NCBI GenBank assembly: GCA_028866435.1 | Contig: JAGWIC010000011.1 | Location: 1 to 52,569, forward strand | Origin: Lysobacteraceae bacterium | GTDB taxonomy: Bacteria > Pseudomonadota > Gammaproteobacteria > Xanthomonadales > Rhodanobacteraceae | Direction: 5' to 3' | DNA length: 52,569 nt | Shown: piece after piece, positions 41,261 to 49,884 of the stretch | How the letters are laid out: each line of letters starts with the position of its first letter | Position numbering within the stretch: position 1 is the stretch's first letter | Made by a program: the position numbers and the translations under genes | The notes under the pieces: model-generated | Databases searched by the model: none | Seen by the model: the letters and a program-made list of their open reading frames with translations, nothing else | Told to the model about the DNA's origin: nothing

Positions 41261-42199
41261 TCAGGCCGAAGCCGCCACCACCCGCTGCGCCAGTGCGAAA
41301 TCGATCGCCGCGCACACCGCTGCCACTTGCGCCGCATTGCACTGCTCGCTGGTCGCGCGCGGGCTGTCGGGATAGACCTCGGTGGTGGTCTTGTAGGGGG
41401 CGCCGGTGATGCCCGCGCACAGGCCGAGTGCTTTGAGCGGGTACTCGATGACGCCGGGGGCGACCATCGGCGAGCCGATGATTTCGCCCTGCGCATCGGC
41501 CGCGGCGATGTGGGTGACCCGCGCCACGGCGGCGATGATCGCCTGCTGGAAGGCCGGCTGCGGATGCGCGCTGTCGTCGACCAGGTAGAAGCCGTCGGGA
41601 ATCCCGCCCGGCTCGTGCCTCACACCGTCGCGGGCGGCCAGCGCGGGACGGAACTCGGACTCGTCGCTGTCGGTGGTTTCGTGCAGGTCGACGTGGACCA
41701 GCACCCGCTCGCGGAACGGCGCGACCAGGCCCATCAGCGCCGCGGACTCCTGCGCCGGGCTGTTCTGGCGGAAGGAACGATTCGGGTCCACCGCGTCCAC
41801 GTTCCAGCGATGGATGCGCTCGTAGGCCCACGGGCTGACACACGGCGCCACCAGCAGGTTGACCATGCCGGCATAGGCTTGCGCCTGTTGGTCCAGGAAC
41901 TGCAGCGCCCCCTGCACGCCACTGGTCTCATAACCGTGCACGCCGCCGGTGACCAGTACCACCGGCAGCTCGTCGCGCCACGGGCGACTCTTCAGCGCCA
42001 CCAGCGGGTAGCTGGCCGGTGCGACATCGAGGCGACCGTATTCCACCACCGTGAAGTGCGGCCGCAAGGCCTCGATGGCGCCGAGCACATCCTCCCGGTA
42101 GCTGCGCTTGACGCTTTGCCGCGAACGCCATTGCGCGATTTCCTGCTCGCCCCAGGGGCATCCCGGGGTACCGATCGGATAGGGTGCAGCCGTGGTCAT
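41261..42199 (-). CDS. M14-family metallocarboxypeptidase (AspA/desuccinylase-like)
   Basis: This 312-residue protein has zinc-ligand motif GGVHGYETSG (HxxE), NRSF after VDAVDPNRSF, and third zinc ligand in VLVHVDLHETTD, all as in the M14 peptidase/succinylglutamate desuccinylase superfamily; the catalytic Glu is likely in TTTEVYPDSP. No signal peptide follows the chosen ATG 42199 (MTTAAPYPIGTPG), so it is probably cytosolic. Substrate is unknown: amidated peptides or acyl-amino acids are options. It stands alone, with a candidate small RNA beyond its 3' end. Confidence 0.85.
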   Translation of the reverse strand: MTTAAPYPIGTPGCPWGEQEIAQWRSRQSVKRSYREDVLGAIEALRPHFTVVEYGRLDVAPASYPLVALKSRPWRDELPVVLVTGGVHGYETSGVQGALQFLDQQAQAYAGMVNLLVAPCVSPWAYERIHRWNVDAVDPNRSFRQNSPAQESAALMGLVAPFRERVLVHVDLHETTDSDESEFRPALAARDGVRHEPGGIPDGFYLVDDSAHPQPAFQQAIIAAVARVTHIAAADAQGEIIGSPMVAPGVIEYPLKALGLCAGITGAPYKTTTEVYPDSPRATSEQCNAAQVAAVCAAIDFALAQRVVAASA

Positions 42200-42365
42200 C
42201 GCAACGCTCGCCTGTCGTGGAGTCAGCCAAGCGGACGACTTTAGCACCGTCGAAAAATGGCCGGAGGAAGCCGGCACCGCCATTGCACGCCAAGCGGCCA
42301 GCGCCGCGCCGGGGAAGCGGCTGGCCGGCCATGCGGCGACCGTCGTTTCCCCACGGCCGCTCGCA

Positions 42366-42587
42366 TCAATGCGATTGCGTCCATACCTGCTCGATGTCGC
42401 GCTTCACCGCTTCCTCCAGCGCGGCCGCCGGCACGTCCTGCATGCCATGCACGCAGCCGTGCCGCATGCCGGCGTAGTCGCCGTCGAAACGAAACGTCAT
42501 CGACCAGTGCACGCGGCCCGCGCTTGGCGGCTGGTAGTCCCCCTCGTAGGTGAACCCGTTGCTGGTCGTGCCCGCGATGTCGGCCAT
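42366..42587 (-). CDS. Small hypothetical protein (73 aa)
   Basis: This short soluble protein reads MADIAGTTSNGFTYEGDYQP at the start, includes VHWSMTFRFDGDYAGMRHG, and ends ALEEAVKRDIEQVWTQSH. A GAGGAG element stands 8 bases before ATG 42587. The composition is balanced, suggesting a real gene. I do not recognise the family. It precedes the M14 peptidase gene on the same strand by 166 bases and is divergent from an attachment-type protein gene. Confidence 0.65.
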   Translation of the reverse strand: MADIAGTTSNGFTYEGDYQPPSAGRVHWSMTFRFDGDYAGMRHGCVHGMQDVPAAALEEAVKRDIEQVWTQSH

Positions 42588-42770
42588 GGCGGAACTCCTC
42601 GCGTTCGATTGCCTTGCAGCATAGACCTTTGCCAGGACAAGGGCGGGAGTCCGCGATCGAATGCCGCACCGCGCGACCGCTGCGGGCCACGTCGTCGCCA
42701 TCCGCCCTTACCGGCTCGTCACGAAGAAGCGGATACCCTGCGAGCGGCAAATGCCCCGAAGGAGAGACCC

Positions 42771-43181
42771 ATGCACACGATTCCAACCGGCACCTGGGTG
42801 GTGGTTGCCGATGGCACGCAGGCGCGTCTGTTCCATAACGTCGGCCAGCACGACACGCTGGCGTTGAAGCAGGAAGACTTGATCAAACCCGACCCGGTCG
42901 ACGGGCGGGACCAGGGGCCATCGGGCCACCGCCCGATCGAATCGAGCCGGGAGCAAACCGACGAAGCCATCTTCGCCAGGCAGCTCGTGCATCGGCTGAA
43001 CCATGCCGCGCTGAAACATGAGTTCAAGCACCTGTTCCTTGTCGCCGACCCGAAGACGATGGGCGGCATCCGCCCCCAACTGCACAGCGAAACCAGCAAG
43101 CGCCTCAGCGGCGAACTGACCAGGACGCTGACCCACGCCACGGTGGAAGAGATCGAGAAGATCCTGAAGGCGAACGCGTAA
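42771..43181 (+). CDS. Host attachment/baeRF12-type protein
   Basis: This 136-residue protein starts with TGTWVVVADGTQARLFHNVG and carries FKHLFLVADPKTMGGIRPQL and a C-terminal RTLTHATVEEIEKIL, the pattern of the AtsE/'required for attachment to host cells' family, now seen as bacterial relatives of eRF1 (baeRF). The name comes from a plant-attachment phenotype; the molecular role is probably ribosome- or stress-related. A GAAGGAG element lies 6 bases before ATG 42771. It stands alone, convergent with the ZIP transporter gene. Confidence 0.85.
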   Translation: MHTIPTGTWVVVADGTQARLFHNVGQHDTLALKQEDLIKPDPVDGRDQGPSGHRPIESSREQTDEAIFARQLVHRLNHAALKHEFKHLFLVADPKTMGGIRPQLHSETSKRLSGELTRTLTHATVEEIEKILKANA

Positions 43182-43214
43182 GCGCAGCGAAGTGCGCGCC
43201 GGCCCCTCGGGCGA

Positions 43215-43931
43215 TCAACTGCCGGCCAGGCGAATCGCCGCGAACATCACGGCCGCACCCAGCATGGTCATCACGGTGGTCAGCCCCTTGGCGTGTTGGT
43301 GGTAACTCTCGGGTACCAGGTCACTGGCGCCGATGTAGAGAAAGAACCCGGCAAAACATGCCAGGCCGAGGCCGAGCAGCGGCCCCTGCAGCGTGAACAG
43401 CAAGGTGGATGCCGCGCCCAGGACCGGCGCCGCCGCATCCGCCAGCAACCATCGGAGGGCCTTGCCGGCACTGCCCTTGCTCTTGAGAATCAGGCCGACG
43501 GTGTTGATGCCGTCGGAAAAATCGTGCACCAGCACGGCCACGGCGACCACCGTGCCGACGGTGACGGAGACCTTGAACGCGAGGCCGATGAAGAAGCCGT
43601 CGAGGAAACTGTGCACGCACAGGATCCCGGCACCCAGCGCGCCGCGCCGCTGCGTGTGCCGGCCCTGCAGGGCAACGGCCCGGTCCAGCACCATGTAGGC
43701 AAGAAAGCCCAGCGCCAGCACCGCCATCGTGCCGGGCATGTCGAAACGGCCCGCGGTCAGGGCGGTGGATTCCGGGATCAGGTTGAACAACACGACGCCC
43801 AGCACGGCACCACCGCTGAATCCCAGGATCAGATGCAGGTGATCCCGGAAGCGCAGCGCAAACAAGCCGCCCATGAGGGTGGAGACGAACGTCGCCAGGC
43901 TCACCAGCAGGACCGCCATGCTCAGCTGCAC
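43215..43931 (-). CDS. ZIP-family divalent metal transporter
   Basis: This 238-residue inner-membrane protein has eight predicted helices. The metal-binding motifs of ZIP transporters are visible: HSFLDGFFIG in helix IV and VHDFSDGINT in helix V, with a His-containing loop GRHTQRRG before helix IV. ZIP proteins import zinc, iron or manganese into the cytosol. The HDF-DG form is typical of the ZupT/GufA-like branch. No zinc-responsive regulator or operator is recognised nearby. The start ATG 43931 is clear; the gene stands alone. Confidence 0.9.
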   Translation of the reverse strand: MQLSMAVLLVSLATFVSTLMGGLFALRFRDHLHLILGFSGGAVLGVVLFNLIPESTALTAGRFDMPGTMAVLALGFLAYMVLDRAVALQGRHTQRRGALGAGILCVHSFLDGFFIGLAFKVSVTVGTVVAVAVLVHDFSDGINTVGLILKSKGSAGKALRWLLADAAAPVLGAASTLLFTLQGPLLGLGLACFAGFFLYIGASDLVPESYHQHAKGLTTVMTMLGAAVMFAAIRLAGS

Positions 43932-44289
43932 GGGCCGGACCTCCCACCCGCTTCATGCATCCGCACCCCGATGACGGTCAGGGCGCCAGCGCCTCGAGAT
44001 GCGTCCTGCTTGCTGCATGGCATACCGGCGTGATCCTGGGGAAAGGGAGATGGCGTGGGCAACCCGGCAAGGTAGCCCAGCCATCGCATTCTACCCGCGA
44101 CGGCCAGGCCAGCGGACGGCGGCGCCCGTCATCCAGGCGCCATGCCGCAGGCGCGGCCTGCCCAGCCTGCGGATGATCACCTGCGGCGCGAACAGGCTTG
44201 CGCTACAGCCATCCGGACGCCTAGTGTGGGCGCAAGCCCCGCCAGGCATCAGTGAAGACCCGTCCGTACCGACCCACCGGAGAGCTCTC
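43932..44289. other. Divergent intergenic region, nothing recognised
   Basis: About 360 bases between the ZIP transporter and EthD-like genes. It should contain both promoters. I see no conserved ORF, RNA gene, or clear metal-regulator operator. Confidence 0.4.
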
Positions 44290-44604
44290 ATGATCAAGGT
44301 AAGCGTGATGTACCCGAACACGCCCGGCGCGCGCTTCGACCACACCTACTACCGCGACAAGCACATGCCGCTGGTAAAGGCACGCATGGGCGAAAGCTGC
44401 AGGTATTACACCGTGGACAAGGGCCTGGCCGGCGGCGCTCCCGGCACCCCGGCCACCTATGTCGGCATGTGCCACATCTTCTGCGACTCGCTGGAATCCT
44501 TCCAGGCCGGCTTCAGCCCGCACGCGCAGGAGATCCTGGCCGACATCGCCAACTACACCGACCTGGCGCCGGTGATGCAGATCAGCGAAGTGGTGGTGGG
44601 GTAG
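44290..44604 (+). CDS. EthD-family protein
   Basis: This 104-residue protein of the dimeric alpha/beta barrel superfamily starts IKVSVMYPNTPGARFDHTYY and has RDKHMPLVKARMG, the usual EthD signature, then a C-terminal YTDLAPVMQISEVVVG. EthD was first named in an ether-degradation cluster of Rhodococcus; most members are of unknown function and act as small homodimers. A GGAGAG element lies before ATG 44290. It stands alone. Confidence 0.9.
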   Translation: MIKVSVMYPNTPGARFDHTYYRDKHMPLVKARMGESCRYYTVDKGLAGGAPGTPATYVGMCHIFCDSLESFQAGFSPHAQEILADIANYTDLAPVMQISEVVVG

Positions 44605-44706
44605 CGGTCAGCCGAGGCACGCACCCGTACCGCCACACGGGGGACGGGCGCACGGAGCCGCCCGCCGCGTCGACGGCCCCGGGCCGGTGCAGGAAGAAAC
44701 GGCGCC

Positions 44707-45102
44707 TCAACCGCCCTTGATGGGAAAGGTTTTGGCGCTGCCCGCGGTCGAGGTGGCGGCGGGCGCCGCACCCGGCGTGACCAGGTGCGAGCCGCACTGA
44801 TAGGCGCCCCAGGGCTGCGAGCCGCCGACCGGGTTGGCCAGTGGCTTGATGGTGTCGGCATGCATCTCGGCGGCCTGGTTGCGGGCCAGCACTTCGAGCT
44901 CGTCGCTCACGGTGATGTTGTTGCGGTCGACCGGGCCGACGTGATCCATCACCGACACGGTCACCTTGCCCAGTTCACGGCAGCCGGAGACATCGCCGTT
45001 CCAGGCGGTACGCACGTTCCTCGCGGCGGGATCCATGGTGATGCCCCAGCTGCAGGCGCTGAGCAGCAATACGGGGGCGAGCAACAGCAGGGTCTTGCGC
45101 AT
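44707..45102 (-). CDS. DUF4156-like lipoprotein
   Basis: This 131-residue protein has a lipoprotein signal peptide with lipobox LLLSAC (Cys at residue 17), then a domain with CRELGKVTVSVMDHVG and DELEVLARNQAAEMHADTIK, the pattern of DUF4156/RcsF-like small lipoproteins. A Cys late in the sequence (AYQCGSH) could form a disulphide. The residue after the lipid Cys is Ser, so sorting to the outer membrane is expected. It lies downstream of the M16 peptidase gene with a long GC hairpin in between. Function unknown. Confidence 0.85.
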   Translation of the reverse strand: MRKTLLLLAPVLLLSACSWGITMDPAARNVRTAWNGDVSGCRELGKVTVSVMDHVGPVDRNNITVSDELEVLARNQAAEMHADTIKPLANPVGGSQPWGAYQCGSHLVTPGAAPAATSTAGSAKTFPIKGG

Positions 45103-45130
45103 GGGTGGCTCCGCGACGATGGCTTGGTGA

Positions 45131-45161
45131 GAGAGGCCGGGCCGTTGCCGGCCCGGCCTCT
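45131..45161. repeat. GC-rich inverted repeat between M16 peptidase and lipoprotein genes
   Basis: A 12-bp perfect stem (AGAGGCCGGGCC and its complement, 45132-45143 with 45150-45161) with a 6-base loop. No T run follows on either strand, so it is a poor intrinsic terminator but could block exonucleases or weakly terminate the minus-strand peptidase transcript. Confidence 0.6.
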
Positions 45162-45252
45162 ATCGTAACGCGGCGATGCCGAGGCGTCCCGCAATGAATC
45201 CCGAACGCGGGCAGGCCGAACGCTCCGGCCTGCCGGTCGCCTCACCCGCCGG

Positions 45253-48135
45253 CTATTCCGCGGCTGGCGCGGCCGCGCGGGCCACCGGCGTGCCGTCGGC
45301 ATCGAGCACCTGCACCGGGCCAAGCCGCAGCGCCCGGATCGGCGCCTCGATCTTCGCCAGGTCGCCGACGATCACCCAGGTCAGCTGGCCCGGGTGGATG
45401 ATCTCCCTCGCCGCCGCCTCGACCGACGCGTCGCTCTGCGCCTCGATGCGCGACTTGAGCGTCTGCACATAGTCGTCCGGGCGGTGGTACAGGGCGATGC
45501 CCTGCATCGCCCCCAGCACCACCGAGGTGGTCTGGTACTGGCCCGGCATGCTGCGCACGTCGCCGAGCCTGACCTTGCTGATTTCCTGCGCGCGCAGCGG
45601 CTTGTCGCCGATCACGCCGCGCGCCTCCTTCAGCATTTCGGCGATCGCTGGCGAGGTCTTGTCGGTCTGTACCGGCGCGTAGAGCATGAACGGGCGCTGC
45701 CCCACCGCGTTCTGCAGGAAGCTGAAGGCACCGTAGGCCCAGTGCTTGTCCTCGCGCAGGTTCATGTTGAGACGCGAGGTGAAGGTGCCGCCGAAGGCGC
45801 CGTTCATGGTCTGGATCTGCAGGTTGTTCGGCGCCTCGGTCGACGGCGCCAGGCTGCCGGCCAGGATCAGGCTCTGCTGCGCACCGGGGCGGCCGATCAG
45901 GTACACACGCGCCTGTTCCGGCGGCGCGACCTTGCCGATGTTCTTCCGCGGCACCGCGCTCGCCGGGGCCTTCCAGTCGCCGAACACGGCGTTCAACCGC
46001 GGCACGATCTGCGCCAGGGTGGTGTCGCCGGCCACCAGGATCTGCATGTTGTCCGGACGGATGTAATCGGTCATGAAGCGACGCATGTCCGCCGCGGTCA
46101 GCGCCGAGATCGAGGCCTCGGTACCGGAGCCGGTGAACGGGATCGCGTAGGCATGGCCCTTGCCGTACAGCAGCGGCGGCAGGGTGCGCAGCGCGATGCC
46201 GACCGGCTTGCTCTTCTCCTGCGCGATGCCGGCCAGCCACTGGCCGCGCACGCGGGCGACGTCCATCTCGCGGAAGGCCGGCTGGCGCACGATGTCGGCG
46301 AACAACGCCAGCGACGGCGTCAGCTGGTCGTCCAGCGCATTCAGCGTGGCGTGGCAGCAGTCCAGCCCGCAGCCGGACGTGATCAGCGCGCCCAGGCGCT
46401 GCTTGCGCTTGGCGATCTCGACCGAGTCCAGATCCTTGCTGCCCTCGTCCAGCATCGACATGGTGAAGCTGGACGTACCCAGCCCGCGGCCCTGGTCGGC
46501 GGCATAGCCGGCATCGAACAGCAACTGCAACTGCACCGCCGGCACGCCATGGCGTTCGGCCAGGATCACCTCGACGCCATTGGCCAGCTTGCCGCGCTGC
46601 AAGGCGGGGAAGCTGAGGTCGGGGAAACGGCTGACCCGGGGCACCCCCTTGCTGCGATCGACCTCGCTGGCGACCGTCCGGTAGTCGCCCCTGGGCGACA
46701 GCACCGGCGCCGGCGCGCCGGCGATGGCGGCGCGACCGGCCACGCTGGCGGTATCGGTGTCCTCGACCTTGCCCGGCACCACGGTCAGGGTGTAATCGCC
46801 CCTGGCCAGCCACTGCCTGGCCGCCGCGGCCACGCTGGCCGGGGTGGCCGCCATCAGCTGGTTGAAGTCTTTCAGGTAGGCGGCCGGGTCGCCCTGGTAC
46901 AGCTGGCCCTCGGCCAGGATCAGCGCCTGCGTGTTGACCCTTTCCATGCCGCGCACGAACGCGGCGCGGGTTTCGGTCTTCACGCGGGCGAGTTCATCGG
47001 CGCTGGGGCCGTGCTTGAGGAACGCCTGCCATTCATCGGCAATCGCGGCATCGACCTTGCGCGGATCGACGCCCTTCTTCACGTCCACCTGCAACTGGAA
47101 CATGCTGGCCAGCACGTGCTGCTGCAGGTCGACCGAGACACTGTCGGCCAGCTTGTCGCGGTAGACCAGGCGCTGGTACAGCCGCGAGGTCTTGCTGCCA
47201 CCGAGCACGGCGGCGGCCAGTTGCAGCAGGTTGTCGTCGCGGGTGCCACGGCCGGGCACGTTCCACTCGCGGTAGATGCGGGTCTGCGCCACGTTGTCGG
47301 TCATGCGGCCACTGGTCGAGCTGTCGCGCGGCGCCACCCACGGCTGCGGCCGCGGCACCTGCGGGCCGGCGGCGATGTCGCCGAAGTACTTCAGCATCTT
47401 CTGCCTGGCCAGCGCCGGGGTGATGTCGCCGGCCAGCACCACCACGGTGTTGGCCGCGCCGTAGTAGTCGCGGAACCACTGCTTGACGTCGGCCAGCGAC
47501 GCGGCGTCGAGATCCTTCATCGAACCGATGGTGTCGTGGTGATACGGGTGGTTGGCCGGGAACGCCTCGGCCAGGATCAGCTCGTCGGCGCGGCCGTAGG
47601 GCTGGTTCTCGCCCTGGCGCTTCTCGTTCTGCACCACCCCGCGCTGCTCGTCGAGTTGCGGCTGGCCGATCGCGCCGAGCAGGTGGCCCATGCGGTCCGA
47701 TTCCATCCACAGCGCCATGTCCAGAGCGCTGGTCGGCACCGTCTCGAAGTAATTGGTGCGATCGAGCCAGGTGGTGCCGTTCTGGTCGGTGGAGCCGGCC
47801 AGTTCGAACGGCTTGAAGTATTCGTCCCGGTGATTCTCCGAACCCTGGAACATCAGGTGCTCGAACAGATGGGCGAAACCGGTCCTGCCCGCAGGTTCAT
47901 ACGACGAGCCGACGTGGTACCACACGCTCACCGCCACCACCGGCGCCTTGTGATCCTCGTGCACCACCACGGTGAGCCCATTCGGCAGGGAGAAGCGGGT
48001 GTAGGCGAGCGCGGGGATCTGCGGCGCGGCGGAAGCGCCGCTTGGCGAGGCTGCGGCGGCGGCCTGCGCCGGCGGCATGCCGGCGGCCAGGCTCAGCAGC
48101 CCGGCGGCGAGCAGGGCGAGTGGTTTGCTGGTCAC
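45253..48135 (-). CDS. M16-family zinc metalloprotease (two-domain, pitrilysin-like)
   Basis: This 960-residue periplasmic protease has a signal peptide (cleavage near PPAQAAA) and two M16 halves. The first carries the inverted zinc motif H89-LFE-H93 (HLFEH) with the third ligand region in DEQRGVVQNEKRQ, so it is active. The second, from about residue 510, has the fold (HGVPAVQLQLLFDAGYA) but no HxxEH and is presumably the inactive, substrate-holding half. Such proteins degrade peptides in the periplasm. The gene is divergent from a small plus-strand gene across an AT-rich region with a palindrome. ATG 48135 is followed by a good signal peptide. Confidence 0.94.
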   Translation of the reverse strand: MTSKPLALLAAGLLSLAAGMPPAQAAAAASPSGASAAPQIPALAYTRFSLPNGLTVVVHEDHKAPVVAVSVWYHVGSSYEPAGRTGFAHLFEHLMFQGSENHRDEYFKPFELAGSTDQNGTTWLDRTNYFETVPTSALDMALWMESDRMGHLLGAIGQPQLDEQRGVVQNEKRQGENQPYGRADELILAEAFPANHPYHHDTIGSMKDLDAASLADVKQWFRDYYGAANTVVVLAGDITPALARQKMLKYFGDIAAGPQVPRPQPWVAPRDSSTSGRMTDNVAQTRIYREWNVPGRGTRDDNLLQLAAAVLGGSKTSRLYQRLVYRDKLADSVSVDLQQHVLASMFQLQVDVKKGVDPRKVDAAIADEWQAFLKHGPSADELARVKTETRAAFVRGMERVNTQALILAEGQLYQGDPAAYLKDFNQLMAATPASVAAAARQWLARGDYTLTVVPGKVEDTDTASVAGRAAIAGAPAPVLSPRGDYRTVASEVDRSKGVPRVSRFPDLSFPALQRGKLANGVEVILAERHGVPAVQLQLLFDAGYAADQGRGLGTSSFTMSMLDEGSKDLDSVEIAKRKQRLGALITSGCGLDCCHATLNALDDQLTPSLALFADIVRQPAFREMDVARVRGQWLAGIAQEKSKPVGIALRTLPPLLYGKGHAYAIPFTGSGTEASISALTAADMRRFMTDYIRPDNMQILVAGDTTLAQIVPRLNAVFGDWKAPASAVPRKNIGKVAPPEQARVYLIGRPGAQQSLILAGSLAPSTEAPNNLQIQTMNGAFGGTFTSRLNMNLREDKHWAYGAFSFLQNAVGQRPFMLYAPVQTDKTSPAIAEMLKEARGVIGDKPLRAQEISKVRLGDVRSMPGQYQTTSVVLGAMQGIALYHRPDDYVQTLKSRIEAQSDASVEAAAREIIHPGQLTWVIVGDLAKIEAPIRALRLGPVQVLDADGTPVARAAAPAAE

Positions 48136-48298
48136 GGTGAACCTCCTGTTGCACGGATGAGACGCTGCAGGCTACCCGTGTGGCGCAGGTATCGCAAATA
48201 CTTGCGGATCGCGATGGCTGCGGGTCCCCGGCGGCGGTTGTCCGCTTGTCCGCTCGGTTGCGTCCCACTGTCCGCGGACATTCCGGCTGTTGCGACCC

Positions 48299-48315
48299 TT
48301 TGCATAAAATGCAAA
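48299..48315. promoter_or_regulatory. AT-rich palindrome in divergent promoter region
   Basis: The sequence TTTGCAT-AAA-ATGCAAA (7-bp perfect arms, 3-base spacer) lies between the M16 peptidase and a small protein gene, followed by AT-rich DNA including TACAAT and TAGAAT. Such symmetry in the only AT-rich part of a divergent promoter suggests an operator. The binding protein is unknown. Confidence 0.45.
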
Positions 48316-48407
48316 TACAATCAATTACTTGAATAGAATTCATCGATTGGCACAAGGCTTGCTGAAGACACCGCAAGGGACAGTCGAACCCTGCCGGAGA
48401 ACCGATC

Positions 48408-48611
48408 ATGAAATTCGAAGCGATGATGTTGCGTGGCCTCTTTCTCGCCTGCGTCACCGTCTGCGGACTGGTGCTGGGCGCGATGCTCAGCACCACCCCG
48501 GGCAATATGCGGCTGACCGCGGGCAGCCGCATCGCCGCCGCCCTGGAAAGTGCGCCGAGCAACTGCGCGCTGCCGCCCGACGGCGTGGTCTGTCCCCGCG
48601 CCGACGGTTGA
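48408..48611 (+). CDS. Small single-pass membrane or secreted protein
   Basis: This 67-residue protein has one hydrophobic segment (MMLRGLFLACVTVCGLVLGA) and then a short polar part with two Cys residues (SNCALPP and VVCPRADG) that could form a disulphide after export. A CCGGAGAA element stands 7 bases before ATG 48408. I do not recognise the family. It sits 36 bases before trmL on the same strand and behind an AT-rich promoter region with a palindrome, so it may lead the trmL transcript. Confidence 0.65.
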   Translation: MKFEAMMLRGLFLACVTVCGLVLGAMLSTTPGNMRLTAGSRIAAALESAPSNCALPPDGVVCPRADG

Positions 48612-48647
48612 CCCCCATGCGAACCGCCGAGCGGCGATAATCGGCGG

Positions 48648-49115
48648 ATGCTGAATGTCATCCTGTTCCGTCCCGAGATCCCGCCGAACACCGGCAACGT
48701 GATTCGCCTGTGCGCGAATGCCGGCGCGGCACTGCACCTGGTCCGCCCGCTGGGCTTCGAGCTGGACGACGCGCGGCTGCGCCGTGCCGGGCTGGATTAC
48801 CACGAATACACCCGTCTGGCCGTGCATGACGACCTCGCGCGCTGCCTCGACGCGATCGGCTCGCCGCGCGTGTTCGCGTTCACCACGCGGGCGCGCACGG
48901 CCCACGTCCAGGCGCGCTTCGCCGATGGCGATGCCCTGCTGTTCGGCTGCGAGACCGCCGGCCTGCCGGGCGAGGTGCTGGACACGGTTCCCGCCGAGCG
49001 GCGGCTGCGCCTGCCGATGCTGCCCGACAGCCGCAGCCTGAACCTGTCGAACACGGTGGCGGTGGCGGTCTACGAGGCCTGGCGCCAACTCGGCTTCGCC
49101 GGCGCAACCCCGTAG
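48648..49115 (+). CDS. trmL: tRNA (cytidine/uridine-34-2'-O)-methyltransferase
   Basis: This 155-residue SPOUT enzyme methylates the wobble nucleotide of tRNA-Leu species. The N-terminal [20 protein letters not shown], the [20 protein letters not shown] segment and the C-terminal knot [20 protein letters not shown] are typical of TrmL (YibK). It binds S-adenosylmethionine through the trefoil knot and lacks a TRAM domain, as expected. Its stop codon TAG belongs to a REP-like palindrome that also gives the stop of the convergent phosphatase gene. Confidence 0.94.
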   Translation: MLNVILFRPEIPPNTGNVIRLCANAGAALHLVRPLGFELDDARLRRAGLDYHEYTRLAVHDDLARCLDAIGSPRVFAFTTRARTAHVQARFADGDALLFGCETAGLPGEVLDTVPAERRLRLPMLPDSRSLNLSNTVAVAVYEAWRQLGFAGATP

Positions 49116-49189
49116 CAACGCACCCTGTGCGTGACGCTCCTTTCTTGATGCCGCATCGAAGATGCATCGCGCACAGGGTGCGTCGCTAC
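49112..49189. repeat. Paired REP-like repeat between trmL and phosphatase gene
   Basis: Two 20-base arms (49112-49131 and 49170-49189) are inverted copies with one mismatch, separated by 38 bases. The left arm starts GTAGCAACGCACCCTGTGCG. Its GTAG foot contains the trmL stop (49113-49115) and the right CTAC foot contains the stop of the phosphatase gene (49188-49186 on the minus strand). Confidence 0.85.
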
Positions 49190-49884
49190 CACCAGTCGAC
49201 CCGGGTAGGCGGGCGACCGAGCAGCTTTTCCATTTTCCGGCACAGCTTCGGCGTGCCATTGACCAGCACCGCCTCGCCGGCCGCCTTCAACATGGCCGCA
49301 TCGTGCAGCGAGTCGCCGTAGGCCAGCTGCCAGGCGCCGACGCCATGGCTGGCCAGCGTCTCGACCTTGCGCGGGCCGATGTTGTGCCGCCCGATGCCCA
49401 TGCCGAACCAGCCCGGGCGAAGCTGCGAGGCCATGATCTCCAGCCCGCCCAGCCCCAGCTGCCGCACGATGCCATCGACCAGCGTCTGCTCGCAGCCGGT
49501 CACCACGATCACGCGATCGCCTTGCGCCTGATGGCGGCGCAAGGCACTCAGGCCGGCGCGACAGAAAAGCCGTGGCCGCCGCACGAGCGTGGCGGCAAAG
49601 GCGTTCGCCGCCAGCGCGTAACCCTCCGGACGCAGGCCCAGCAGGGCGATGCGCACCAGCCACCGCATCACCCAGCGGCGTGAAAAGGGCCACGTCGGCA
49701 ACAGCAGCGGAACGCTCAGCAGGGCCAGCGATTTGCGCCACAGCGACCGCGCGTAGCGCTCGCGCATAAACAGGTAGAACGCGTCGCCATGGATCAGCAC
49801 GCCGTCGAAATCGAACAACACGACGCGTGCGCACGCCTGTTCCGCCGCCAGTGGCGGCACATCGTCCTTCAAGGTGGTGATCAC
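49186..49884 (-). CDS. HAD-IB family phosphatase (SerB/PgpC-like)
   Basis: This 232-residue protein has HAD motif I as [19 protein letters not shown], motif II near [14 protein letters not shown] and motif [16 protein letters not shown]. The segment between is hydrophobic ([18 protein letters not shown]), resembling the membrane-associated cap of PgpC phosphatidylglycerophosphatases and related HAD-IB enzymes. It begins at GTG 49884, overlapping the trpC stop by 4 bases (GTGA), so translation is coupled to the trp genes. Substrate could be phosphatidylglycerol phosphate or a small metabolite; the link with tryptophan synthesis may only be positional. Confidence 0.85.
   Translation of the reverse strand: MITTLKDDVPPLAAEQACARVVLFDFDGVLIHGDAFYLFMRERYARSLWRKSLALLSVPLLLPTWPFSRRWVMRWLVRIALLGLRPEGYALAANAFAATLVRRPRLFCRAGLSALRRHQAQGDRVIVVTGCEQTLVDGIVRQLGLGGLEIMASQLRPGWFGMGIGRHNIGPRKVETLASHGVGAWQLAYGDSLHDAAMLKAAGEAVLVNGTPKLCRKMEKLLGRPPTRVDWW

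Noticed and set aside
45394-48336. Plus-strand open frame of 980 codons opposite the M16 protease gene
   Set aside because: It mirrors the M16 gene, whose signal peptide and HxxEH motif are clear; the antisense translation is Arg/His/Gln-rich and has no family character.
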